Part shown: piece after piece, positions 57,295 through 64,000 of the stretch
Layout of the letters: each line of letters opens with the position of its first letter
Position numbering within the stretch: the first letter of the stretch is position 1
Source: Anaerolineae bacterium
GTDB taxonomy: Bacteria; Chloroflexota; Anaerolineae; Caldilineales; Caldilineaceae
Length of the DNA stretch: 64,000 bases
Direction of reading: 5' to 3'
Assembly (NCBI GenBank): GCA_030432295.1
Contig: JAUIHI010000004.1
Span: 121,706 to 185,705 of the forward strand
The notes under the pieces: model-generated
What the model was told of the DNA's origin: nothing
What the model saw: the letters and a program-made list of their open reading frames with translations, nothing else
Databases searched by the model: none
Translations under genes and position numbers: made by a program

Positions 57295-57543
57295 CTAAAC
57301 GCCTTGTGCAGGGTGGATGTCTTCCTGGCGCGGTACGCGCTTCGCTTGGTATATACGCAGTTCAGCGAAAACCTCATCCGGTGTCTGATCTTCCAATAAT
57401 ACCCTACGTTCTTCGGTGTAATTGCCAAAGCCCGTCGTAAACTGGTTCAAGAAGCGAATTGTATTGACAAGTCCCAACTCTCGATAGAGTAGACGCAACG
57501 CTTCTTGTGTGATTTCAGTCAATGGCTGTGGAGTAGCAATCAT
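57295..57543 (-). CDS. Small partner of PIN protein, putative antitoxin
   Basis: An 82-residue acidic protein with no recognised fold. Its ATG overlaps the stop of the PIN-domain gene by ATGA, so the two are coupled. In this arrangement the small gene usually encodes the antitoxin or a conserved partner. Toxin-first order is less common than antitoxin-first. Confidence 0.6.
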   Translation of the reverse strand: MIATPQPLTEITQEALRLLYRELGLVNTIRFLNQFTTGFGNYTEERRVLLEDQTPDEVFAELRIYQAKRVPRQEDIHPAQGV

Positions 57544-57995
57544 TCTTCTATAGCCTCTATTAACTCTAATGGCGAGACAACTTGGGTTTGCAATCCAACA
57601 ATCGCCTTTGCCCGCCGCAAAAATCGGTCATCGCACGTGCAAAAGTAATCTGCATGTGCAGCTTCGGCAGCGGCCAAATGGAGTGCATCCATGACTTTGA
57701 CACCCACCTTTCCAAATTGGAGCGAACGCTGCTCGATTTGCGGGTTAATGATCACAATTGCCGTTGCTTGTGCCAGAATTTGCTCGCCGTGTTCTCTACG
57801 GATCGACAAGGGATTCCGTTGAACCTCCAACTCAAGTGCTGTTGATGATATAAGTTCGACGGCACCCGACTTAACTTGATCCAACACGCCCAAGATAGCT
57901 TCTGCTTCCAGACGCAGCCGTGTTTGGTTCAGGCTATCAAGAGGGCGTTGTATGCTACAGGTATCCAAGTAAATCTTAATCATCTGGTTAGCCAT
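57540..57995 (-). CDS. PIN-domain ribonuclease (VapC-like toxin)
   Basis: A 151-residue PIN-domain protein. Acidic residues in the expected places include YLDTCS (D11), ALELEV, VMDALHLAAA and CTCDDRFL, which would form the Mg-binding nuclease site. VapC toxins cleave RNA, commonly tRNA or rRNA. Two in-frame ATGs (57995 and 57983) exist; neither has a strong ribosome site. It is coupled to the 82-residue downstream gene. Confidence 0.82.
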   Translation of the reverse strand: MANQMIKIYLDTCSIQRPLDSLNQTRLRLEAEAILGVLDQVKSGAVELISSTALELEVQRNPLSIRREHGEQILAQATAIVIINPQIEQRSLQFGKVGVKVMDALHLAAAEAAHADYFCTCDDRFLRRAKAIVGLQTQVVSPLELIEAIEE

Positions 57996-58043
57996 TCAGG
58001 ATGATGCCGATTGCGTACATGAAAATAATACCACAGCAATCTG

Positions 58044-59150
58044 CTACTCATACCCCAACACCTTACTCACCGCCTCCAGGAAGAAATAATCCCCCCACAT
58101 CACACTCTCATTCACCCCCAGCCCCTTGCGCTCGTGATACATCCCCTGCTTCAGCACGCCTTCCCAGCCCGGCGTCTCGTTGGCAAGAAATTCCGGCCCG
58201 GTCAGGGTGTCCACAATTTGCAACGCGTAGTCGTGATAGAGCCGGGCACGGGTCGGGTCGCCGGTGATGCGGCTCAGGTTGATCAGCCCGCTGGCAGCGA
58301 TGGCCGCCGCGGAGGATTCGTAGGGATTCTTCGGATTGGCCTCGGCCCAGTCGTTGGGCGGCACGCCGTTGGCCTGGGTCTGCTCGATGTAGAATTGGGC
58401 GTTGAGTTCCGCAGTCTGCAAATAGCGGGCGTCGCCGGTGAAACTGTAGGCCGTGCCAAAGCCGTAGAGGGACCAGGCCAGTCCCCGCGCCCAAGAAGAA
58501 TCATCCCGCCAGCCCTGGTGGGTGCTCTGGCGGATGAACTCGCCGGTCTCCAGATTGAAGAGTCCCTCGTGGCTGGTGCTGCCGTCTCCCCGCACCAGAT
58601 AGCGCCGGGTGGTCAGACAGTGGCGATTGGCGATGCTGAGCAGATCCGCGTCGTCGGTTTGCAGCGCGGCGTAGAAGATAATCCCCACATTCATCATAAT
58701 ATCGATGAAGAGGCTCTCGTCGGCCACAAAGGAGCGCAGATATTCGCCCTTCTCTTTGAAGCGCAGACCCATCGTCTTGCCTGCCTGGATGACCGTCTCG
58801 TTCAGCACCGGGTCGCCGGTCAGTTCGTACCAGCGCCGCCAGGTGGACCAGAAGAGAAAGCCCAAGTCGTGGACGTTGCGGTCCCATTTGCGTTCTTCCA
58901 GATGGCGGGAATAGTGTTCTGCTTTCTCCCGAAAATAGGCGTCGCCGGTGTGGCGATGGAGCATCCACAATTGGCCGCCCAGAAAGCCCTCGCACCAGTT
59001 GGTCCAGGCTTCGCCCCCGTGCTTCCATTTGCCGTTTTGGGTGTACATCGGGAAATAGTCCGGGTGATTCTCTACCAGCGCGGTCAATTGACCCGCGGCA
59101 AAATCCATGGCAGTGCGGCACTTCTCTTGCAGCCGGGCTGTGTCGATCAT
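58044..59150 (-). CDS. GH88 unsaturated glucuronyl hydrolase
   Basis: A 368-residue (alpha/alpha)6-barrel hydrolase of GH88, which removes unsaturated uronic acid from products of polysaccharide lyases by hydrating the double bond. The two essential aspartates are visible as D95 in HDLGF and D150 in IDIMMN. No signal peptide, so cytoplasmic. GGAGA lies 7 bases before the ATG. It is a lone gene; the organism probably uses glycosaminoglycan, pectin or ulvan fragments. Confidence 0.9.
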   Translation of the reverse strand: MIDTARLQEKCRTAMDFAAGQLTALVENHPDYFPMYTQNGKWKHGGEAWTNWCEGFLGGQLWMLHRHTGDAYFREKAEHYSRHLEERKWDRNVHDLGFLFWSTWRRWYELTGDPVLNETVIQAGKTMGLRFKEKGEYLRSFVADESLFIDIMMNVGIIFYAALQTDDADLLSIANRHCLTTRRYLVRGDGSTSHEGLFNLETGEFIRQSTHQGWRDDSSWARGLAWSLYGFGTAYSFTGDARYLQTAELNAQFYIEQTQANGVPPNDWAEANPKNPYESSAAAIAASGLINLSRITGDPTRARLYHDYALQIVDTLTGPEFLANETPGWEGVLKQGMYHERKGLGVNESVMWGDYFFLEAVSKVLGYE

Positions 59151-59324
59151 TATTTGTCTCCGAAGTGGGTGATAGGGTGGGTAACCTGCGTGGCAGAATT
59201 ATAGCACCGATGGCCGACTTCGGGAATCCGGTTAACCGGAAAGCTGGAACACGGATGACACGGAAAGAACGGGTTTACACGGATTTCGTAATGTTCAGCG
59301 ACGATTTGAATTACCAATTTTCAA

Positions 59325-59383
59325 CGCGGAGACGCAAAGAAGCAGAGGTGCAAAGCTATCCTCTGCTTCTTTGCGTCTCCGCG
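59325..59383. repeat. Perfect 24-bp hairpin
   Basis: Arms 59325-59348 and 59360-59383 (core GACGCAAAGAAGCAGAGG) match exactly around an 11-base loop. The wording resembles the cores of the elements at 43285 and 60852. Possible transcription stop for the permease gene on the minus strand, though there is no strong T-run. Confidence 0.75.
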
Positions 59384-59417
59384 CCTCTGCGTTAAATTTC
59401 AGAACAGGCAACACGAC

Positions 59418-59459
59418 CGGCTGACACCGATAACGACGAAAATAGGAACGCAGATTGCG
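59418..59459 (+). repeat. 42-base dispersed repeat, direct copy
   Basis: Matches the reverse complement of 57181-57222 with two differences in 42 positions. The PIN pair and GH88 gene lie between the two inverted copies. Confidence 0.8.
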
Positions 59460-59537
59460 CAGAGGACGCAGATTTCACAGATTGAATTCGTGCGAATCCT
59501 TACATCTGTGTAATCCGTGTCCTTATTTTCACATCAC

Positions 59538-60773
59538 CTATTCGTAGCGCAGGGCGTCGATGGGTTTGAGGCTGGCCGCCCGGTTGGCCGGATAAAGCCC
59601 GAAGAAAATGCCAATGCCCAGGGAGACGCTCAGGGCCAGCACCACACTTTCCGGCGTGACCAGCGCCTGGCTGCCGCCAAGGAGGGGCGTAATCACCTGC
59701 GCGCCGCCCACGCCCAGGGCTACGCCAGTCAGTCCGCCTGCCACACTGAGCAGAATTGCTTCAGCCAGGAATTGCACCAGAATGTCTGAACGCTTGGCCC
59801 CCACCGCCTTGCGCAGACCGATCTCCCGGGTGCGCTCGGTGACACTGACCAGCATAATATTCATAATGCCGATGCCCCCCACCAGCAGACTGATGGCGGC
59901 GATGCTGCCCAGCAGTGTGGTGAAGGTGTTGGTCGTGGCCGAAACCGTACTCACAATATCCGCCTGATTCTGCACAGTAAAGTCATCGGCCTGGGTGGTC
60001 TGAAGGCCGTGCAGCGAGCGCAGAATCGCGGTCACCTGGGCCTGGGCCAGGTCCATCTCCTCTGCACTGTTGACCTGTAGACTGATCTGATTGACATTCT
60101 GATTGCCCGCGCCGCCCAACTTCAACTGAGTCGTGCGCAGGGGCATAAAGATCACTTCGTCCTGATTCTGGAAGCCGGTCTGGCCTTTGCTCTCCAGCAC
60201 CCCCACCACCTGATAGTTCTGCCGGTTGATGCGGATGGTCTCCCCCACAGGATTGAGCGTCCCGCTGCCGAAAAGGTCCTCGACGACAGTCTGGCCCAGC
60301 ACCACATTCGACGCCAGCGCCTGGTCATCCTCTGGGGTGAGGAAGCGGCCGTCGGCAATCGTCCAGTTGCGCACATCCGCATAGACGCTGGTGACGCCCT
60401 GTATATTGACCGATGTGGTGTTGCTGCCGTAGGCAACCGTCGCGTTGTTGCTGTTGTATTGGGGCGCCACATAGCGCACGGAAGTCGCCAGGGCTTCAAT
60501 CGCCTCCACATCCTGATTGGTCAGGGCGCGGGAACTCTGCTGAAGACCGCCCCGACCAAAATTGGAGCTAGTCTGGGAGGAGACGGTCAGCAGATTGGAC
60601 CCCAACGACTCAAACTGGCTGACCACTTGGGCCTGCGCGCCTTGGCCCACCGCCACCAGCGAAATCACCGCGGCCACGCCGATCACCACCCCCAGCATTG
60701 TCAGGAATGAGCGCATTTTGTGGGCGGCGATGGCCCGCAAGGCAATCCGCAGAACCATATAAAACTTCTTCAT
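59538..60773 (-). CDS. ABC transporter permease, MacB/FtsX type
   Basis: A 411-residue permease with the MacB layout: one N-terminal helix (MLGVVIGVAAVISLVAVG), a roughly 230-residue periplasmic domain, and three C-terminal helices with the FtsX signature (TERTREIGLRKAVGAKRSDI). Such proteins work mechanically in tripartite export of macrolides, peptides or lipoproteins. It lacks an ATPase domain; none is seen nearby. AGGAG precedes ATG 60773. The two adaptor genes upstream are its natural partners. Confidence 0.9.
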   Translation of the reverse strand: MKKFYMVLRIALRAIAAHKMRSFLTMLGVVIGVAAVISLVAVGQGAQAQVVSQFESLGSNLLTVSSQTSSNFGRGGLQQSSRALTNQDVEAIEALATSVRYVAPQYNSNNATVAYGSNTTSVNIQGVTSVYADVRNWTIADGRFLTPEDDQALASNVVLGQTVVEDLFGSGTLNPVGETIRINRQNYQVVGVLESKGQTGFQNQDEVIFMPLRTTQLKLGGAGNQNVNQISLQVNSAEEMDLAQAQVTAILRSLHGLQTTQADDFTVQNQADIVSTVSATTNTFTTLLGSIAAISLLVGGIGIMNIMLVSVTERTREIGLRKAVGAKRSDILVQFLAEAILLSVAGGLTGVALGVGGAQVITPLLGGSQALVTPESVVLALSVSLGIGIFFGLYPANRAASLKPIDALRYE

Positions 60774-61113
60774 AATTTCTCCTGCTCCTGCCTGAAAAAA
60801 TAGCCTGTATACACGGATCGAAAGGAACACGGATTCAATCCGCATAAATCTGTAGTGATCAAAATGATGGTGAAATTTTCAACGCAAAGAGGCAAAGGAG
60901 CAGAGATGCAAAGATTTGTCGGTTCTCCTTTGCGGTACAAATAGCCTTTTCATCATCCTGTTGATCAGTACACAATCTGTGAGAATCTGTGTCATCTGTG
61001 GACGGCTTTCATCGGTATCGATGCCAGCTCAGCCTAAAAATCCGTGTTTCTTTACGATCCGTGTATACAAATTGCCATTCCCCATAGCGCACCCTGCGCG
61101 TGGGGAACTGTTG
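60774..61113. other. Repeat-filled gap between permease and adaptor
   Basis: About 340 bases with no gene. Outer arms TGTATACACGGATCG (from 60804) and its counterpart near 61054-61068 repeat the arms of the 1690-1765 hairpin. The element at 60852-60971 is nested between them. The interval also contains CAATCTGTGAGAATCTGTG words. Confidence 0.6.
60852..60971. repeat. Palindromic repeat element, copy 2
   Basis: About 120 bases with left end GTAGTGATCAAAATGATGG and, on the opposite strand from the right, GTACTGATCAACAGGATGAT. These are the two distinct ends of copy 1 (3544-3678) but in swapped order, so it is inverted relative to copy 1. The core (GCAAAGAGGCAAAGGAG and imperfect complement) differs from that of copy 1. 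Confidence 0.7.
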
Positions 61114-62790
61114 CTAACGACCGCCCGGCGCTCGCCCTTGCCCGCCAAAATCCGCGCCGGGGATACCCCCACCGGGGAAGCCAAAGACGTTGCTGTCGGT
61201 GGCCGCGCTGAGCTGCACCAGAACCTGATCGCCCGCATTTAATCCGCTGACAATTTCCGTGTACGTGCCGTCGGTCAGCCCTATCTCCACCGGGACAGCC
61301 TGGGGCGCGGCCAGGGCGTCGCCCGGATCGGGAAGAAGCACCTGATAGCCGCCCCGGCTACTCTGCACCGCGATGCTGGGCACAAGCAGCGCGTTCTCGG
61401 CCTGCCCCACACTGATTTCAGCGTTGGCGGTCATCCCCACCAGCAGCGGCAGGCTCTCGGCCCCGGTCAGAGAGATGGGCACGTCGTAGACCATTACCCC
61501 GCCTTGCAGTGTGCCCTGCAGAGGCACAGAAAGCACCTCCCCGCTGAAAACCTGGCCGGGAAAGGCGTCAAAGGCAATTGCCACAGGCTGGCCGGTCTCG
61601 ACCTGGCGAATGGTCGTCTCGTCCACTGCGGCCACTACCCGCAGTTCAGTCAGATTGGCCAGGGTCAAAATGATATTGTTGACCCCGATGCGGTCGCCGG
61701 CTGCGCTGCTGGTCTGGAGAATTGTGCCCGCAAAGGGCGCGGCCAGGCTGGCCCCGTCCAGATCGGCCTGGGCATCGATCACCGCCTGCTCTGCTTTGGA
61801 AAGGGCATTCTGAGCCGCGCTCAACTGGGCCGGGTCTGGCCCTACTTCCAGTTGGGCGCGTGCCTCCTGCGCGGCCTGAAGGGATACTTCGGCTTTCTGC
61901 ACAGCCACCTGGGCCGCGGCACGGCTCAGGGCATCGCTGCCGCTCTGCACTTCGTTCAGGCTCTCCCAGGCGGATGCCACGGCAGCCTGGGCTGTGGAGA
62001 CAGTGGCCGCGGCTGTCTGGCGTGCCACCTGCCGCTGGGACTGAACCCGGGCCAGCTCAGCCGGGAGTTCCGACAGGGCCTCCTGGATCGTGTCCAGTTC
62101 CTGGGTCTGTTCCAGATTGGCCGCGCCGGAGCTGATCAGCGCCTTCACATCCCAATAGCGCCGCTGGTTCCAGTCGATGGCATACTGCAAATCCCGCTCG
62201 GTCTTGGCCAGGCCGTCGTGTTCGGCCAGGGGCTGTTGAAGCTGGGCCAACGCCAGGCTGTCCTGGGCACTCTTCAGCGCGGCCTGGAGATCGCTCACAT
62301 CCTCCGGATCGTCCAGCCCGGCCAGGTCCGCCAACGCCTGTTTCAGGTCCAATTCGGCCTGGGCCACAGACTGATCGGCCTGGGCCAGGGCCAGCTCTGT
62401 GGGCGGTTCTTGCAGATCGGCCAAATTTTGCTCTGCTTCCAGCAAATTGTTCTGGACTTGCTCCAATGCCTGCTCATAGAGCGCGGGGTCGATAGTCGCC
62501 AACACCTGTCCAGCCTCCACCCGATTGCCCGCGGTCACGTCCAGGGTTAGCAGCGTCGTCGTCCCCGTGAGCCGATCAAAGGCCAGTTCCTCCTGCTGCA
62601 CAGCTTCCAGTTGGCCCACAACGGAAATATCCGCGCTCAGGCTGCCCTGTTGCACAGTGACCAGTTGAGTGAATCCACTGTCCGTGCTTTCCTGGGCTGT
62701 CACCCCCTGCTGCTGATAGAACCAATAGCCACCGGCTCCCACAATCGCCACCGCAAGGGTAAGCCAGATAAATCTCCAAAGACGCGCCAT
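61114..62790 (-). CDS. HlyD/MacA-like periplasmic adaptor, copy 1
   Basis: A 558-residue membrane-fusion protein. An N-terminal anchor helix (residues about 6-24) is followed by a barrel-sandwich/lipoyl half, a long helical hairpin rich in Ala/Gln/Leu (about 100-340), the second lipoyl half, and a beta-barrel with FDAFPGQVFSGEVLSVPLQG. It links the inner-membrane permease to an outer component or to the envelope. It is a clear paralogue of the gene upstream. The C-terminus is Gly-rich (FGFPGGGIPGADFGG). Confidence 0.88.
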   Translation of the reverse strand: MARLWRFIWLTLAVAIVGAGGYWFYQQQGVTAQESTDSGFTQLVTVQQGSLSADISVVGQLEAVQQEELAFDRLTGTTTLLTLDVTAGNRVEAGQVLATIDPALYEQALEQVQNNLLEAEQNLADLQEPPTELALAQADQSVAQAELDLKQALADLAGLDDPEDVSDLQAALKSAQDSLALAQLQQPLAEHDGLAKTERDLQYAIDWNQRRYWDVKALISSGAANLEQTQELDTIQEALSELPAELARVQSQRQVARQTAAATVSTAQAAVASAWESLNEVQSGSDALSRAAAQVAVQKAEVSLQAAQEARAQLEVGPDPAQLSAAQNALSKAEQAVIDAQADLDGASLAAPFAGTILQTSSAAGDRIGVNNIILTLANLTELRVVAAVDETTIRQVETGQPVAIAFDAFPGQVFSGEVLSVPLQGTLQGGVMVYDVPISLTGAESLPLLVGMTANAEISVGQAENALLVPSIAVQSSRGGYQVLLPDPGDALAAPQAVPVEIGLTDGTYTEIVSGLNAGDQVLVQLSAATDSNVFGFPGGGIPGADFGGQGRAPGGR

Positions 62791-62859
62791 ACCACAACCT
62801 CTGCTTTCTTTTGCCCGCCGATTACACTACAAATGCCGATGAAACTCGCTCGCCGTTTT

Positions 62860-62903
62860 CGTGGTGCGTAGTGCGTGAACTGGTACACGCACTACGCACC
62901 ACG
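62860..62903. repeat. 18-bp hairpin between adaptor genes
   Basis: CGTGGTGCGTAGTGCGTG (62860-62877) and its exact complement (62886-62903) enclose an 8-base loop in the 147-base gap between the two adaptor genes. No T-run; probably a repeat or mRNA-stability element. Confidence 0.7.
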
Positions 62904-62937
62904 TATGAAATCACTCGCCTATGTCCGGCAAGCTGAA

Positions 62938-64000
62938 CTAACGCCCGTTGAGAAGCCGGGTGGCGCTGTTGATGCTGCCGCCCCCCCGTTGAGCGAAGGG
63001 ACTGGTGTCGGAAGATGCGGTCAATTGGACGACGACCTGATCGCCCACATTCAGCCCGCTGGTGACTTCTGTGAATGTGCCGTTGGTCAGGCCGATTTCC
63101 ACGGGCACGGCCTGGGGTTGGGCTGTGGGATCAGTCGGGTTGGCAAGCAGAACCTGATAGCCCACCCGACTGCTTTGCAGAGCCATCGCTGGCACAAGCA
63201 GCGCGTTCTGGGACTGCCCCACATTGATCTCCGCGTTGGCGGTCATCCCCACGCGCAGGGCCAATTCGTCTGCCCCTTCCAGCGAAATCGCCACTTCGTA
63301 GACCATCACACCCCCCTGCAACGTACCCTGCAATGGCACAGAAAGCACCTCGCCAGTAAAGCCCTGGCCGGGGAAGGCGTCGAAGGAGATGTTCGCCGTC
63401 TGGCCTGCCTGCACCTGACGGATAGTCGTCTCGTCCACCGCGGCCACCACCTGTAGCTGGTTCAGATTGGCCAGAGTGAGAATGACAGAAGTGGCCGTGA
63501 CCCGGCTGCCCACATCCGAATTTGTATCGAGAACCGTACCGGCAAAGGGCGCGGTCAGTGTGGCCCCGGCCAGATCGGCTTCGGCCTCCACCACCGCCTG
63601 CTCTGCTCTGGTCACGGCGGCCTGGGCCGCGGCCAGTTCCACCGGATCTGGCCCCGCGTCCAGATCGGCCCGATCGGCACGGGCCTGGGCCAGATTGACC
63701 CCGGCCGCGGCCACCGCCTGCTCCGCTTTGGCAATCGCCAGATCGTCCACGCCAGACTGGGCATCGGCCAGCGTCTTGCGGGCCGCGGCCAGGCTCTGTT
63801 GGGCACTGGTCACACTGGCCTGTCCAGAGAGCAATTTGGCCTGCTGCTGAATCTCGGCAGTGATGCGGGTGTCCTGGGTGGCCAGCCAGGCATTGTTTGC
63901 CAACCGCACCCGGTCCTGATAGTAGGCGTCCGAGTAGCTTTCGTTGGTCAGCCGCCCGTACTCCCCGGCCAGTTCGCTCTCCGTATCCTTCAGCCGGGAG
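62938..64000 (-). CDS. HlyD/MacA-like periplasmic adaptor, copy 2 (partial)
   Basis: The reading frame stays open to the window edge, so the N-terminus lies outside; at least 353 residues are visible. They comprise part of the helical hairpin (about 1-115, Ala/Gln-rich), the lipoyl half (LAGATLTAPFAGTVLD) and a beta-barrel with FDAFPGQGFTGEVLSVPLQG. The C-terminal 200 residues are strikingly similar to those of the 61114-62790 product, so the pair arose by tandem duplication. The upstream ATPase, if present, would be beyond 64000. Confidence 0.85.
   Translation of the reverse strand, partial: SRLKDTESELAGEYGRLTNESYSDAYYQDRVRLANNAWLATQDTRITAEIQQQAKLLSGQASVTSAQQSLAAARKTLADAQSGVDDLAIAKAEQAVAAAGVNLAQARADRADLDAGPDPVELAAAQAAVTRAEQAVVEAEADLAGATLTAPFAGTVLDTNSDVGSRVTATSVILTLANLNQLQVVAAVDETTIRQVQAGQTANISFDAFPGQGFTGEVLSVPLQGTLQGGVMVYEVAISLEGADELALRVGMTANAEINVGQSQNALLVPAMALQSSRVGYQVLLANPTDPTAQPQAVPVEIGLTNGTFTEVTSGLNVGDQVVVQLTASSDTSPFAQRGGGSINSATRLLNGR

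Larger units (their letters stand above)
59151..59537. other. Repeat-rich intergenic interval
   Basis: Nothing coding is seen. It contains ACACGG-type phrases (59248-59285), the perfect 24-bp hairpin at 59325-59383, the 42-base repeat at 59418-59459, and further CAGATT/ACACGG-like words to 59525. Confidence 0.6.

Overview
The window is a gene-dense, high-GC stretch of bacterial chromosome. Gene content suggests a heterotrophic member of the Chloroflexota, perhaps close to Caldilineae/Anaerolineae: family-5 oligosaccharide/peptide ABC transporters, a LacI regulator, GH4/GH35-like/GH88 sugar enzymes, a CarH-type photoreceptor beside a carotenoid-type desaturase, and many intergenic palindromic repeats. 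This placement is inference; there is no rRNA or other marker here. I see no tRNA, rRNA, CRISPR array or insertion sequence.

Layout. (1) 51-3037, plus strand: a GH35-like glycosidase and an MFS transporter, separated by a perfect 33-bp hairpin. (2) 3199-14337, minus strand: a sugar-uptake and degradation operon, oppD-oppA-oppB-oppC, a multihaem cytochrome, oppF, a DUF4870 protein, a GH4 alpha-glycosidase and a NIPSNAP protein. A divergent lacI gene (14716-15717) shares its promoter region; a perfect LacI-type palindrome lies just downstream of the predicted operon start. (3) 15756-19751: a CrtI-like flavoprotein divergent from a MerR/B12 CarH-like light sensor, with a symmetric element overlapping both predicted -35 boxes. 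(4) 19958-23497: the conserved trio of circularly permuted ATP-grasp, alpha-E and transglutaminase proteins, closed by a bidirectional terminator. (5) 23561-25819: a malic enzyme fused to a phosphotransacetylase domain.

(6) 26088-36466 is a two-gene, lower-GC island. A 1499-residue protein, with RNA polymerase alpha-CTD-like and sigma-region-4-like segments at its N-terminus, is translationally coupled to a 1960-residue DEAH helicase with a DUF1998 module, several zinc motifs and a PLD/MIT-C-like end. The architecture recalls Druantia type III (DruH/DruE) and is the best candidate for an unusual, probably anti-phage, system.

(7) 36640-43229, minus strand: a second uptake operon (ChbG-like deacetylase, Tat lipoprotein binding protein, two permeases, cupin, Gfo/Idh dehydrogenase) ending in an intrinsic terminator. 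(8) 43449-52802: a giant 3117-residue RHS/YD-repeat secreted protein. (9) 53486-59150: a luciferase-like oxidoreductase with no canonical start codon, a TPR protein, an FNT channel, a PIN-domain toxin-antitoxin-like pair and a GH88 hydrolase. (10) 59538-64000: a MacB-like permease with two tandem, duplicated HlyD/MacA-like adaptors, the second cut by the window edge.

A second theme is intergenic: at least a dozen inverted repeats, including three about 120-135 bp elements with shared asymmetric ends and different internal hairpins, which look like MITE/REP-type mobile repeats.
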